Assembly (NCBI GenBank): GCA_002421685.1
Contig: DISB01000018.1
Location: forward strand, 1-64,000
Direction: 5' to 3'
From: Bacteroidetes bacterium UBA6221
Lineage (GTDB): Bacteria > Bacteroidota > Bacteroidia > Chitinophagales > Chitinophagaceae
DNA: 64,000 nt
A model generated the notes under the pieces. It was given only the letters and a program-made list of their open reading frames with translations. It was not told the origin of the DNA and did no database searches. How positions within the stretch are numbered: position 1 is the stretch's first letter; each line of letters opens with the position of its first letter. Below are positions 51,742 to 61,756 of this stretch, piece after piece. Position numbers and translations under genes: made by a program.

Positions 51742-53358
51742 ATGTCCATAAGAAATTTTATAGCCATTGGTTGCGCGTTATGCCTTTATAGCCTGACCGG
51801 TATTGCTCAAACCAAACAGAGAGCGGATATTGAATCGGCCACCGTGTTCCTGAACGGGGCGGAGCTCTTCAGCAAAGCGAAAGTAAACCTGCCTGCGGGA
51901 GAGTCGGAAGTACTCTTTACCAATATTGCGGGCAACGTCAACCAGCAAAGTCTGAATATAGGGGCGGGCAGTGGTGTCGTGGTACAGTCCGCCACTTTTC
52001 AGAATAATTTTTTGCGGGAGGAGGATCTTTCCCCACGCGCCAAAGAGATCAAAGACAGTATAGAACACCTGGAGAAAGGCCGGAGTGGTACCGCCAACGA
52101 CTTAGAAGCCGTGAACGAACAGGTGGCCGTCATCAGGCAAAACAGGCAGGTGAACGGCGCTAACACAGGTCTCTCCACTACCGAACTGGTAAAGATGCTG
52201 GACCTGGTAAAGGCACGCCTGGCCAACCTGCTGGACGAAAGTGCGGCACTGAATGTTACCTTAAAAAAGACGGATGAGCGCCTGGCAAAACTACGCCAGC
52301 AATTGCAGGAAGAACAACAACGTGGCTTCCAGCCCGGCGGTCAACTATTGGTCAAATTTTACAGCACGAAAGCTACTGCTTCCAACATCACTATATCATA
52401 TGTAGTACCCAATGCCGGCTGGACACCAAGCTACGACCTGCGTGTAGATGAACTGAGCGGGCCGGTGAAGCTCTACTACAAAGCGCATGTGTACCAGAAC
52501 AGCGGTGTGGCATGGGATAAAGTAAAGCTCAGCCTGAGCACCGGCAACCCCAACGAAGGGGCAGAGGCACCGGTGCTGAATCCATGGTACTTGCAGTTTT
52601 ATATGCCCAGGCCTATAGAGTATCGTAATAAATCTGTTTTATCTGAAGATATTGAAGAAATGCCCACACGAAACACTTTAAGTATAGCATCTACCTCAGC
52701 GGGAGCATACCAGGAAACTACAATGGATCAATACGTTCAAACCGACAACAGCGGCATCAATACAGTATTTGATATAGACCTGCCATATACTATACCCAGC
52801 GATGGCCAGCAGCACAATGTAGCCATCAAGAGTGCGGAACTGCCTGCCACCTACCGCTACTATGCCGTGCCCAAGCTGGACAGGGATGCCTTCCTACAGG
52901 CGCAGATAACCGGCTGGGAAGACCTGGACCTGCTGCCGGCTCAAACCAACATTTTCTGCGAAGGTACTTATGTTGGCCAGGGCTATATAGATGTACGTAA
53001 TGTAAAAGATACCATGAACCTCTCCCTGGGCCGCGATAAGAAGATAGTAGTGCGCCGCGAACGCGATAAAGAGCTGCGCAGTGTAAAAACCATCGGCACT
53101 AATGTACGCGAGGCTTTTGTATATAAAATCTCAGTACGCAATACCCGCAACAAACCGGTGGATATAGTAGTGATGGACCAAATCCCCATCAGTAACGATA
53201 AGGATATAGAAGTGAGCGACAGGGATTACAAAGGCGGTGACTATAATGAAACCACCGGTGCAGTGACCTGGAAGGCACAACTGAAACCTAACGAAACAAG
53301 GGAACTGGTACTGGGCTACTCGGTGAAATACCCAAAAGGTAAACAGGTGAACCTGTAA
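51742..53358 (+). CDS. DUF4139 protein (MuiA-type)
   Basis: 538 aa with a signal peptide (cut near TGIAQ). N-terminal DUF4140 part (ADIESATVFLNGAELFSKAKVNLPAG), a coiled-coil stretch at about 105-200 (LDLVKARLANLLDES...KKTDERLAKLRQQLQEEQQR), then the DUF4139 beta domain (ISYVVPNAGWTPSYDLRVDELSGPVKLYYKAHVYQNSG, LPAQTNIFCEGTYVGQGYID). Family members are called mucoidy inhibitor MuiA homologues but their role is unproven. Probably exported to the periplasm or the surface. Confidence 0.85.
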   Translation: MSIRNFIAIGCALCLYSLTGIAQTKQRADIESATVFLNGAELFSKAKVNLPAGESEVLFTNIAGNVNQQSLNIGAGSGVVVQSATFQNNFLREEDLSPRAKEIKDSIEHLEKGRSGTANDLEAVNEQVAVIRQNRQVNGANTGLSTTELVKMLDLVKARLANLLDESAALNVTLKKTDERLAKLRQQLQEEQQRGFQPGGQLLVKFYSTKATASNITISYVVPNAGWTPSYDLRVDELSGPVKLYYKAHVYQNSGVAWDKVKLSLSTGNPNEGAEAPVLNPWYLQFYMPRPIEYRNKSVLSEDIEEMPTRNTLSIASTSAGAYQETTMDQYVQTDNSGINTVFDIDLPYTIPSDGQQHNVAIKSAELPATYRYYAVPKLDRDAFLQAQITGWEDLDLLPAQTNIFCEGTYVGQGYIDVRNVKDTMNLSLGRDKKIVVRRERDKELRSVKTIGTNVREAFVYKISVRNTRNKPVDIVVMDQIPISNDKDIEVSDRDYKGGDYNETTGAVTWKAQLKPNETRELVLGYSVKYPKGKQVNL

Positions 53359-53373
53359 AAACGGTAAAGCATT

Positions 53374-53405
53374 AAAAAAGCCCGCTTTACTGAGCGGGCT
53401 TTTTA
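53374..53405. terminator. Bidirectional terminator between DUF4139 and DUF4783 genes
   Basis: AAAAAAGCCCGCT and AGCGGGCTTTTT arms around a short TTACTG loop. Confidence 0.9.
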
Positions 53406-53803
53406 TCTATCTTTTCAAATCTTAGTTGCTTTATCAGGAACTTGTTATCGTTCATCTTTATAACAACATATAGTTGGTAGAGTCCTGCGGAGGTGTGCAG
53501 GTCGCCGATGGCGTATTGCGAACTGGTGCCTGTATTGCCACCCTGTGCTACGTTGAATTCTTTAACTACATTTTTGCTGAAAAAATCTTTGAGGATTATC
53601 TCGGCCTGCGAAGAACTATAGCTGGCCTGGTTATTGTTGATATTGATGTCAATCGATTTGTCAAAATACTTGGCCATGCCGGTAACATTCCCGCCACGGA
53701 TATATTGTACCACCTCTTGCAATGGCTCTTGCGCCTGCACCGTGGCAGACAAAAAGAACGCACACAATATGGTAATCAATGCTCTTTTGTAAAAATTCTT
53801 CAT
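53387..53803 (-). CDS. Exported DUF4783 protein
   Basis: 138 aa from ATG 53803 (MKNFYKRALITILCAFFLSATVQAQ is the signal peptide); the frame starts at 53830. EVVQYIRGGNVTGMAKYFDKSIDI, AEIILKDFF, and LYQLYVVIKMNDNKFLIKQLRFEK fit the DUF4783 family, an NTF2-like fold of Bacteroidota. Function unknown. Overlaps the terminator at its 3' end. Confidence 0.85.
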   Translation of the reverse strand: MKNFYKRALITILCAFFLSATVQAQEPLQEVVQYIRGGNVTGMAKYFDKSIDININNNQASYSSSQAEIILKDFFSKNVVKEFNVAQGGNTGTSSQYAIGDLHTSAGLYQLYVVIKMNDNKFLIKQLRFEKIDKKPAQ

Positions 53804-54120
53804 CGGCAAACTCCCCAGATCATTAAGCAAGTATTAATACAGCAAAAAACCTGCCAAAATCCCCGTGCTTTAACTAACCTTTGGCAATTTAAATAAAAAT
53901 AATCACAAAAATACATGTCGTTTTATAAAAAATACTAATTTGTTCAACAATAACTAACAGTTAATACGATTAGTTATATATTAAGGCTACAAACAATGTA
54001 TTTAGAAACTTTTTACAGGACGACGGTGTTAATAATTGGAGACCCGTTATAAAATGATATAAATCACGCAGATACAGGCATTGTTAACCTAATATTGGAA
54101 GGAAATTCTAAGGAGACGAA
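53804..54120. other. Gene-free stretch before the L,D-transpeptidase
   Basis: 317 bases, AT-rich. It should contain two divergent promoters, but no exact TAnnTTTG with good spacing was found. A weak inverted repeat TAACTA...TAGTTA lies near 53950-53975. The downstream gene has AAGGAG 9 bases before its ATG. Confidence 0.5.
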
Positions 54121-55041
54121 ATGAGATATTTACAGCTGACTGTGGCAGCAATGCTGAATGTATTTATTGCCAATGCACAGGGATATGTGGACCAGGAAAG
54201 AACCTACGATCTTGTAAACAGCCAAAACACCGAGGTGAAAGCCCTGGCGAAAGTAAACTGGCACCCATATGTGTATAAAGACCATATAGAAGGTAATAAG
54301 TTGGGAAACTGGAGCGAGTTTATGGCATATATAGATTCTCTGCCGGGTTATTATGACAAAGAGGTGAAACGTTACGTGGTGGAAATGAGCAATCGTATAA
54401 CCGGCGATAACTTTAAGAATGGCATGACCTTGCTGGTGCCTGACTCTTTCCCGAAAGATTTTAAAGTGTACAGCCCTTACCCGTTTATATACCTAGCCGC
54501 CGAGCCCATACCCAAACTGTTCATCATAGACAAGTTTACACAAACTTTTGGCGCTTACGAATACGGTAAGCTGGTGCGATGGGGATTGCTGTCAACAGGC
54601 AGGGATAATGACCTGACACCTCCCGGGCGATTTAATTTCAACTGGAAAGATGAACACCGCTTTTCAAACGCCGCCCCTGCCGACGAAGAATGGGAAATGT
54701 TCTATGTATTCAACTTCCAGTCTAAGTGGGGAGTACACGTGCACCAATACGCATTGCCGATAGGCAAGCCGGTATCGCACGGGTGCGTGCGTGTATCGCT
54801 GGCCGACGCTATATGGAACTATTACTGGGCCAACGAGTGGCAGCACGAAAAAGGCAGGCTGGTGCGCAATGGGACACCTGTAGTAGTGCTGCATAGTAAT
54901 CCTAAAGGAAAGGCAAGCCACTGGCAGGTAAAAAAGGGCCAGGTGGAAAGCCTGGTGGACCTTCCCACGAATCTCTCTGATGTGCCCCCGGGTATTTATT
55001 CCAGTATTTCAGAGCGTGTACCCTGGCTCAGCGGGTGGTAA
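54121..55041 (+). CDS. L,D-transpeptidase family protein
   Basis: 306 aa. Signal peptide (cut near IANAQG, residue 20). YkuD-type catalytic domain at about 138-260: PKLFIIDKFTQTFGAYEYGKLVRWGLLSTGRD, PPGRFNFNWKD, and the active site HQYALPIGKPVSHGCVRVSLADAIW with catalytic Cys in SHGCVR. Such enzymes cross-link peptidoglycan through meso-diaminopimelate or attach proteins to it. Start codon supported by AAGGAG. The N-terminal 120 residues match no domain I know. Confidence 0.9.
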   Translation: MRYLQLTVAAMLNVFIANAQGYVDQERTYDLVNSQNTEVKALAKVNWHPYVYKDHIEGNKLGNWSEFMAYIDSLPGYYDKEVKRYVVEMSNRITGDNFKNGMTLLVPDSFPKDFKVYSPYPFIYLAAEPIPKLFIIDKFTQTFGAYEYGKLVRWGLLSTGRDNDLTPPGRFNFNWKDEHRFSNAAPADEEWEMFYVFNFQSKWGVHVHQYALPIGKPVSHGCVRVSLADAIWNYYWANEWQHEKGRLVRNGTPVVVLHSNPKGKASHWQVKKGQVESLVDLPTNLSDVPPGIYSSISERVPWLSGW

Positions 55042-55043
55042 GA

Positions 55044-55700
55044 TTATATAAGATACCAGTATGCAGCCAGCATCACTAATATGCCTAATATATACCCGCT
55101 CCATATCTCAAATTGAGTATGCGAACCGAGCAGCAAACGCGCCGTGCCGCTGATACCGGCTATCAATATACCGGCAAATAACGGTATGGTCATGCTTACG
55201 GGGCTGATGATCATAAGTACGATAAGCATACCCAGCATACCGCCGGCGGCCATAGTATGCATGCTGATCTTAAAGAAGATACTGCAGATAAACAACACGA
55301 TAATGCTCCAGTAAGCACCGCGCAATAAAACCTGTAGTATAAACGGCGCATCCAGGTTTTTGAAAACATGGCTTATCCACCAGTAACACATCATAGTAGC
55401 CAGCAATGGTATGATGCGCTCTTTCTGGTTGCGCATGAATATACTCTGGATAAAGCCCAATCCTTTCAATAAAGCCACTACCAGTAAAGGAAAGAAAATA
55501 GTGGCCAATCCTATCTGGATAAAGACCAGCGACAATTTACCCTCGTACTGTGCAAAGCTCATCGGGGTGACCAGGTATATCACCAGGGTCATGAGTATGG
55601 GCAAAAATACAGGATGCAGCAGGTAAGACGCGATAGTGGCCAAAACCTTTAGCGGTTTTGAATCCGTACCCTTGATTATATGTGGTTCTGAAGCGTTCAT
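55044..55700 (-). CDS. PAP2-like multi-pass membrane protein
   Basis: 218 aa from ATG 55700 (MNASEPHIIKG); a TTG at 55709, directly after the metH stop, opens the frame. Six hydrophobic segments. Two PAP2-like pieces: FKISMHTMAAGGMLGML and ISGTARLLLGSHTQFEIWSGYILG (R, H spaced as in the third PAP2 motif). The first motif KxxxxxxRP is not clear (MRNQKERIIP may be its remnant). It may be a lipid phosphatase or a non-catalytic relative. Follows metH closely on the same strand. Confidence 0.65.
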   Translation of the reverse strand: MNASEPHIIKGTDSKPLKVLATIASYLLHPVFLPILMTLVIYLVTPMSFAQYEGKLSLVFIQIGLATIFFPLLVVALLKGLGFIQSIFMRNQKERIIPLLATMMCYWWISHVFKNLDAPFILQVLLRGAYWSIIVLFICSIFFKISMHTMAAGGMLGMLIVLMIISPVSMTIPLFAGILIAGISGTARLLLGSHTQFEIWSGYILGILVMLAAYWYLI

Positions 55701-55709
55701 ATTTTCCAA

Positions 55710-58418
55710 TTATCCTTCCAGCACAGGCGATAGCCATTTTGTAGCTTCCTCTATGCTCATGCCTTTTCGGTGCGCATAGTCGGCCAGTTGGTCCTGCTGT
55801 ATCTTGCCAATGCCAAAGTAAGTACTCTGCGGATGGCTGAAATACCAGCCGCAAACAGCAGCCCCCGGGTACATAGCCAGCGACTCCGTAAGTTGTATAT
55901 CGGCATGCTCAGTAGCCTTCAGCAGTTCAAAAAGTTTATACTTTTCAGTGTGGTCGGGGCAGGCCGGGTAGCCCGGAGCGGGGCGAATGCCTTGGTATTT
56001 TTCTTTCACCAGGTCTTCTGCGCTCAGGCTCTCATCTTTTACATAACCCCAGAATTCCGTCCGGGTACGTTTGTGGAGCACTTCTGCGAATGCCTCGGCC
56101 AACCTGTCGGCCATGGCCTGCAGCATTATCTTGTTATAATCATCATGGTTGTCCATAAACCGCTTCAGGTGCGGCTCTATGCCATGTATGCCCACTGCGA
56201 ATGCGCCCATATGGTCGGGGCCTTTTTCCGCAGGCCTTATAAAGTCGGACAAAGAGAAATGCGGCTGCCCTGCGGCTTTTTTCTGCTGCTGCCTCAGCGA
56301 CTCGAGGAAACATAGTTCATGCCCTTTATCATCTTTCAACTCAATAGTATCCGGGGCTATCTTGTGTGCCTGCCAGAAGCCAATTACTCCTTTGGCGGTC
56401 AGCCATTTTTCTGCAATTATTTTATCCAGCAGGGCGTTGGCATCGTTGTACAGTTTTGTAGCCTCAACACCAGCGTGCTCATCGGTAAGTATATCCGGGA
56501 ATTTGCCTTTCATTTCCCATGTTATAAAGAAAGGCCCCCAGTCTATATAATTCCTTATTTCTGCCAGGTCGTAGTCTGTGAATGCTTTTGTGCCGGTGAA
56601 AGTAGGTACGGGCGGCGTATAATTGTCCCAATCAATCTTTACAGGATTGCTTTGCGCCTCGCTGAAGGATACATACTGTTTTACAGTTTGTTTATTGGCG
56701 AAGTCGGTACGTAGTTTTTCGTACTCTTTATCTATCTCCGCCAGGAAGGTGTCTTTATGCTCCTTGTTCAGCAGGCTGCCGGCAACGGTTACGCTGCGGC
56801 TGGCATCCAGCACATGCACAACGCCATTATCATAACCACCGGCAATTTTTACGGCAGTATGTATGCGCGATGTAGTGGCCCCGCCTATCAGCAGGGGCTG
56901 CTTCATGTTGCGGCGTTTCATTTCTTTGGCCACGTGCACCATCTCGTCCAGCGATGGGGTTATCAATCCGCTCAACCCGATAATGTCCGCTTTCTCTTTT
57001 TCAGCGGTGTCTAATATCTTATCAGCCGGCACCATCACACCCAGGTCCACCACATCATAGCCATTGCAGCCCAGCACTACGCCTACTATGTTCTTGCCTA
57101 TATCGTGCACATCACCCTTTACCGTAGCCAGCAATATTTTGGCCGCACCGGCCTGTTCTTCGTTCACCGTGCCGGCTTTTTCGTGAGCCAGCCTGCGTTC
57201 TTCTTTTTCCGCTTCGATATACGGTGTTAATATCGCCACGCTTTTTTTCATTACACGCGCGCTCTTCACCACCTGTGGCAGAAACATTTTGCCGCTGCCA
57301 AACAGGTCGCCTACTACATTCATTCCGTCCATCAGCGGGCCTTCTATCACTTCCAGCGGTGTTGGATATTTCTGCCTGGCCTCTTCGGTATCGATGTCGA
57401 TATAATCAGTGATGCCGTGCACCAGCGAATGTTTCAGGCGTTCTTCCACGGGTGCGTTCCGCCACTCGTCGGTTTTCTTTTCCTGTTTGTCCTTGGCTTT
57501 TACCGTTTCTGCAAAGGCCAGTAGTTTTTCAGTTGCTTCGTCGTTGCGGTTCAGTATTACATCCTCGCACAATTCTTTCAATGTAGGCTCAATATCATCG
57601 TATATCTGCAACTGTCCTGCATTTACGATACCCATATCCATTCCTGCCCTGATGGCGTGGTAGAGGAACACGCTATGCATGGCCTCGCGCACCACATCAT
57701 TGCCCCTGAATGAGAAGGACACATTACTCACCCCTCCGCTTACTTTCACCAACGGCATTTTCTGCTTAATGATGCGTGTAGCTTCAATGAATTCCAGTGC
57801 ATAGCCATTGTGTTCTTCAATACCGGTGGCTATAGCAAATATGTTGGGGTCGAATATGATGTCTTCAGGATGGAAGCCTACTTGTTCTGTTAGAATCTTA
57901 TAAGCGCGTTCGCAAATATCCACGCGGCGTTGCAGGCTGTCGGCCTGGCCCTTTTCGTCGAAGGCCATAACCACTACGGAGGCCCCGAAGTTTTTACAGA
58001 TGCGCGCCTGTTCTATGAATTTTTCTTCGCCCTCTTTCAGTGATATAGAGTTGACGATACATTTACCCTGTATGCATTTCAGCCCGGCATGAATGATCTC
58101 GAACTTGGAAGAGTCGAGCATGATGGGAATTTTCGCAATATCAGGTTCGGCCTGCAGCAGGTTAATGAACCTGGTCATCACCTTTACGCCGTCCAGCATT
58201 GCGTCGTCCATATTTACATCCAGCACCTGTGCGCCGCTTTCTACCTGCTGACGGGCAACGGATAATGCTTCTTCGTATTTTTCTTCCCTTATCAGCCTCG
58301 CAAATTTCTTGGAACCTGTTACATTGGTACGCTCACCTACGTTCACAAAATTGGTCTCGGGGCGAATTACAAGGGGCTCTAATCCGCTCAGTCTTAAGTA
58401 TGGTGCTGTGTCTGACAT
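55710..58418 (-). CDS. metH: Cobalamin-dependent methionine synthase, without homocysteine domain
   Basis: 902 aa from ATG 58418; the frame runs to 58445 but that overlaps the -7 element. Pterin-binding domain ([23 protein letters not shown]...[11 protein letters not shown]), B12 cap and binding domain with [22 protein letters not shown] preceded by [11 protein letters not shown] (the cobalt-binding His), activation domain with [15 protein letters not shown] and [17 protein letters not shown]. The N-terminal homocysteine-binding barrel of full-length MetH is absent, so a separate protein is needed. No cobalamin riboswitch fits in the 65-base gap. Confidence 0.95.
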   Translation of the reverse strand: MSDTAPYLRLSGLEPLVIRPETNFVNVGERTNVTGSKKFARLIREEKYEEALSVARQQVESGAQVLDVNMDDAMLDGVKVMTRFINLLQAEPDIAKIPIMLDSSKFEIIHAGLKCIQGKCIVNSISLKEGEEKFIEQARICKNFGASVVVMAFDEKGQADSLQRRVDICERAYKILTEQVGFHPEDIIFDPNIFAIATGIEEHNGYALEFIEATRIIKQKMPLVKVSGGVSNVSFSFRGNDVVREAMHSVFLYHAIRAGMDMGIVNAGQLQIYDDIEPTLKELCEDVILNRNDEATEKLLAFAETVKAKDKQEKKTDEWRNAPVEERLKHSLVHGITDYIDIDTEEARQKYPTPLEVIEGPLMDGMNVVGDLFGSGKMFLPQVVKSARVMKKSVAILTPYIEAEKEERRLAHEKAGTVNEEQAGAAKILLATVKGDVHDIGKNIVGVVLGCNGYDVVDLGVMVPADKILDTAEKEKADIIGLSGLITPSLDEMVHVAKEMKRRNMKQPLLIGGATTSRIHTAVKIAGGYDNGVVHVLDASRSVTVAGSLLNKEHKDTFLAEIDKEYEKLRTDFANKQTVKQYVSFSEAQSNPVKIDWDNYTPPVPTFTGTKAFTDYDLAEIRNYIDWGPFFITWEMKGKFPDILTDEHAGVEATKLYNDANALLDKIIAEKWLTAKGVIGFWQAHKIAPDTIELKDDKGHELCFLESLRQQQKKAAGQPHFSLSDFIRPAEKGPDHMGAFAVGIHGIEPHLKRFMDNHDDYNKIMLQAMADRLAEAFAEVLHKRTRTEFWGYVKDESLSAEDLVKEKYQGIRPAPGYPACPDHTEKYKLFELLKATEHADIQLTESLAMYPGAAVCGWYFSHPQSTYFGIGKIQQDQLADYAHRKGMSIEEATKWLSPVLEG

Positions 58419-58443
58419 GTCTTCTTTCTGAATATTCGCGTGC

Positions 58444-58451
58444 AAAGGTAC
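58444..58451 (-). promoter_or_regulatory. -7 element of metH
   Basis: TACCTTTG on the minus strand, exact match, 25 bases before ATG 58418 and covering the upstream start at 58445. Confidence 0.65.
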
Positions 58452-58483
58452 TATAGAAGCAAGACTTTATTCTTATTAATAGG

Positions 58484-60568
58484 TTATCCTATCATAGACA
58501 GGAACTCCCCCTCTGTAAGAATAGTCACAGTGCCCAGCTTCTTGGCCTTTTCCAGCTTGGAGCCGGCGTCTTCGCCCACCACCAGGTAATTGAGTTTGCT
58601 GCTGACACCGCTGAGTATAGAGCCGCCTCTGTCCTCCACCATTTGCTCAGCCTCACTACGTTTCAGTTGCGCCAGCGTGCCGGTAAACAGGAAGGTCTTG
58701 CCCGATAGCTTGCCGCCCGATTGTTTATGGCCGGAATGTTTGTTCACGAGGTTCACACCTGCCTGCTCCAGTTCGTCCAGCATATCCCTGTTTTCAGGAT
58801 TGTGGAAGAATGCCGCTACAGATGATGCCACTTTCGGCCCTATGTCTTCCAGCGATATAAGTTTTTCTTCATTCCATTCGTACAGGTCTTTGATGTGCGT
58901 CACTGCGTGTGCCAGGGTTTTGGCCGTGGTTTCGCCCACATACCTGATGCCCAGGCCGTAGATAACCCTGTTCAGCGGCTGCTGCTTAGAATTCTCGACA
59001 GCGGTTTTCAGGTTGTTCACCGATTTCTCCTTGAAACCTTCCAGCCGCAATACTTCGTCCCAATCTATTTTATAAATACCGGGTATGTCTTTTAACAGGC
59101 CCAGTTCATAAAACTTGCTGATGTTCGACTCGCCCAGGTTGCGTATATCCATAGCGTCTTTGCTGGCAAAATGGATAATGCGTTCTACCACCTGTGCGGG
59201 GCAATTGATATTGATGCACCGCCATACAGCTTCGCCCTCCGGCTTTTCCAGCTCGCCGCCGCATACGGGGCATTCGGTAGGGAATTTTATTTTCTTCTCA
59301 TGGCCCGTACGCAGTTCCGCCATTGGTTTTACTATATAGGGTATAACATCGCCTGCGCGCTCTACCAGCACGGTATCACCTATATGCAGGTCTTTTTCGC
59401 GCACCACATCTTCGTTGAACAGTGATATGGACGTAACTGTAACACCGCCTATCGGCACAGGCTCTATCTTGGCCACAGGCGTAATGGAGCCCGTACGCCC
59501 CACCTGGAATTCTACGCGTAGCAATTTACTCGTTGCCTGCCGGGCCTTAAATTTATAAGCCACCGCCCAGCGTGGGTGGTGCGATGTCATGCCCATCTTA
59601 TCCTGCAGTGCAAAGCTGTTCACCTTTACTACAAGGCCATCCACTTCAAAGGGTAGGTCGTCGCGGCGGGTCTCAAATTCGTCGCAGAAACGGATAACAT
59701 CATCAATGCTTTTGAAAACCTTCATTTCCTTCACCGGGGTGGGGAACCCCAGGTTGTACAACCATTCCAGCGAACCGTAGTGCGTATCCAGGCCTTTTGG
59801 TCTATCGCCTCTCAATGTATAATCGCTGATATGGTATACGATGGCGCTTAGCTTACGCTTGCGCACCTCTTGCGGGTCGAGTATGCGTAAGGTGCCCGAT
59901 GCCGCGTTTCGCGGGTTTGCCAGCGGAGCTAAACCTTGCGCGGCGCGTTGCTCATTATATTCCGCAAATACTTTTTTGTGTATCACTACTTCCCCGCGTA
60001 TCTCTATCTGCTCTACATGCTGTTTGCCAAATGATGCGGATAATGGTAACGAGCGTATCATCTTAGCGTTGGGTGTTATTTCTTCGCCCATCACACCATC
60101 GCCGCGTGTGGCTGCACGTTGCAGTTTTCCGTGCTCATATACCAGCGAAATACTGGCGCCGTCGTATTTGGGTTCTACACAATATTCTATTTCGCCGGTA
60201 CCGGCGTAGTCTTTGCAACGCTTATCCCAGTCACGCAGGTCTTCGGCATTATAGGTATTGTCCAGGCTCAGCATGGGTACCAGGTGACTTACCGCGGGAA
60301 ATTTTTCGCTCAGGCCCAGCGCCACCCTTTGTGTGGGTGAGTCGGCGGTCACCTGCTCGGGATATTTTTCTTCCAGTTGTTTCAGTTTCTTAAACAGGCG
60401 GTCATATTCTTCATCTGCAAACACTGGTTCATCCTGTACATAATATTTCCAGTCTGCATAGTTGATGATATCCCGCAGCGATTCTATCATATCCTCGCCA
60501 TCTTCCGGTGCTTTCAATAACGATATAGCCTGCTCATACAGGCGTTTTTCATCTTCCTTATTGTACAT
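58484..60568 (-). CDS. ligA: NAD-dependent DNA ligase LigA
   Basis: 694 aa. Domain Ia/adenylation with the lysine in EYCVEPKYDGASISLVYE, RGDGVMGEEITPN, FEVDGLVVKVN; OB fold with VGRTGSITPVAKIEPV; zinc finger CPVCGGEL...CININCPAQ; HhH region; C-terminal BRCT (GKTFLFTGTLAQLKRSEAEQMVEDRGGS). All domains intact. Joins nicks in DNA with NAD as cofactor. Confidence 0.97.
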   Translation of the reverse strand: MYNKEDEKRLYEQAISLLKAPEDGEDMIESLRDIINYADWKYYVQDEPVFADEEYDRLFKKLKQLEEKYPEQVTADSPTQRVALGLSEKFPAVSHLVPMLSLDNTYNAEDLRDWDKRCKDYAGTGEIEYCVEPKYDGASISLVYEHGKLQRAATRGDGVMGEEITPNAKMIRSLPLSASFGKQHVEQIEIRGEVVIHKKVFAEYNEQRAAQGLAPLANPRNAASGTLRILDPQEVRKRKLSAIVYHISDYTLRGDRPKGLDTHYGSLEWLYNLGFPTPVKEMKVFKSIDDVIRFCDEFETRRDDLPFEVDGLVVKVNSFALQDKMGMTSHHPRWAVAYKFKARQATSKLLRVEFQVGRTGSITPVAKIEPVPIGGVTVTSISLFNEDVVREKDLHIGDTVLVERAGDVIPYIVKPMAELRTGHEKKIKFPTECPVCGGELEKPEGEAVWRCININCPAQVVERIIHFASKDAMDIRNLGESNISKFYELGLLKDIPGIYKIDWDEVLRLEGFKEKSVNNLKTAVENSKQQPLNRVIYGLGIRYVGETTAKTLAHAVTHIKDLYEWNEEKLISLEDIGPKVASSVAAFFHNPENRDMLDELEQAGVNLVNKHSGHKQSGGKLSGKTFLFTGTLAQLKRSEAEQMVEDRGGSILSGVSSKLNYLVVGEDAGSKLEKAKKLGTVTILTEGEFLSMIG

Positions 60569-60595
60569 AATGCAAAGAAAATACCTTTGAAGATA

Positions 60596-61216
60596 CTATC
60601 CGAAAACATTTTCCCATTCGCCGGCTCCTGCTCTTACCAGCTCCGGCGCGCCTGATGTGCAGTCCACCACGGTGGAAGGAATGATGCTTCCGGGGCCGCC
60701 ATCAATGACTATATCTACCAGCTTGCCAAAATGTTCGTACATCACTTCGGGGTCGGTAAAATATTCTACATCAGCGTCTGTAGGCAACGATGTGCTGAGT
60801 ACGGGATTACCCAGTTGCTCTACTATCATCCGGCTTATATTATGGTCTGGCACGCGTATGCCCACTGTATCTTTTTTAGTCTGCAGCAACCTGGGCACTT
60901 GTCTGCTGGCTTTAAAAATAAATGTGTACGGGCCGGGCAATGTTTGTTTCAGTATCCTGAAGGTGGGTGTGTCGATGCTCTTGGTATAATCTGATATATG
61001 GCTGAGGTCGGAACAAACAAAAGAGAAATGCGCTTTCTTCGGGTTGATACCCTTGATGCGCGATATCCGTTCTATAGCCGACTGGCTGGTAATATCGCAG
61101 CCGATACCATAGATAGTATCAGTCGGGTATATGATCACCCCACCCTTTTTCAGGGTATCTACAACGGTTTGTATATGCCGTTGATGCGGATTGTCGGGGT
61201 GGATATGCAGTAACAT
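60596..61216 (-). CDS. YciO-type Sua5/YrdC family protein
   Basis: 206 aa. GGVIIYPTDTIYGIGCDI and LPGPYTFIFKAS belong to the YrdC fold, but the SxN site of TsaC is changed (PVLSTSLPTDAD instead of STSANISG), as in YciO proteins whose t6A activity is weak or absent. Paralogue of the gene at 1912-2484. Transcribed between the NadR-like kinase gene and ligA on the same strand. Confidence 0.88.
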   Translation of the reverse strand: MLLHIHPDNPHQRHIQTVVDTLKKGGVIIYPTDTIYGIGCDITSQSAIERISRIKGINPKKAHFSFVCSDLSHISDYTKSIDTPTFRILKQTLPGPYTFIFKASRQVPRLLQTKKDTVGIRVPDHNISRMIVEQLGNPVLSTSLPTDADVEYFTDPEVMYEHFGKLVDIVIDGGPGSIIPSTVVDCTSGAPELVRAGAGEWENVFG

Positions 61217-61225
61217 ACCATAAAG

Positions 61226-61756
61226 TTACGAAAGGATATGCTGCTTTATCGCTTCCAGCGCTTTTTTAAGTCTTTCTTCATGTGCGCCGCTCATATCTAC
61301 CCAGGGCAGGTTGCTGTTTTGTACAATGTCCCGGTATATATTGTAAAAGTATAGTCGTTCTTCGGGCGAGGGATGTTCCCTTAAGGGGTCGTCCTGCCAG
61401 GGTATATCTATATTGGTCAGCAGGTACATATCATATTTGCGGGCGGCGATACTTTCGGTGATCAACCTGTCGCATGCATTATACCTGGCGTGGCTCCACA
61501 CTTTTATTACGTTCAGGTCGGTATCGCATACCAACACCTTATCTGCTTTCGCGGCCAGTTTATCTTCCAGCGTCAACTGCCCCCGGGCGATTTCCCGTAG
61601 GTCTTCCTGTGTATAAGGACGCCCCAGTGTTTCAAGATATTCCCGCGCGTATTCGGGTACCCACACGGTACCCAGCGCTTCTGCCAGCGCTACCGACAAG
61701 GTACTTTTGCCTGTTGATTCAGGCCCGATGACCACTATTTTCTTCACATCACTCAT
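61226..61756 (-). CDS. NadR-like AAA ATPase / ribosylnicotinamide kinase
   Basis: 176 aa from ATG 61756 (MSDVKKIVVIGPESTGKSTL); the frame begins at 61789. Walker A GPESTGKSTLSVALA, PEYAREYLETLGRPYTQEDL, VCDTDLNVIKVWS and LTNIDIPWQDDPLREHP are those of the kinase part of NadR, without its nucleotidyltransferase domain. It would phosphorylate nicotinamide riboside. It overlaps the pnuC stop by 4 bases (ATGA), a tight pair with the transporter of its substrate. Confidence 0.88.
   Translation of the reverse strand: MSDVKKIVVIGPESTGKSTLSVALAEALGTVWVPEYAREYLETLGRPYTQEDLREIARGQLTLEDKLAAKADKVLVCDTDLNVIKVWSHARYNACDRLITESIAARKYDMYLLTNIDIPWQDDPLREHPSPEERLYFYNIYRDIVQNSNLPWVDMSGAHEERLKKALEAIKQHILS

Noticed and set aside
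58446..58483. Cobalamin or SAM riboswitch upstream of metH
   Set aside because: The space between ligA and metH is far too short and the leader is about 20 bases.
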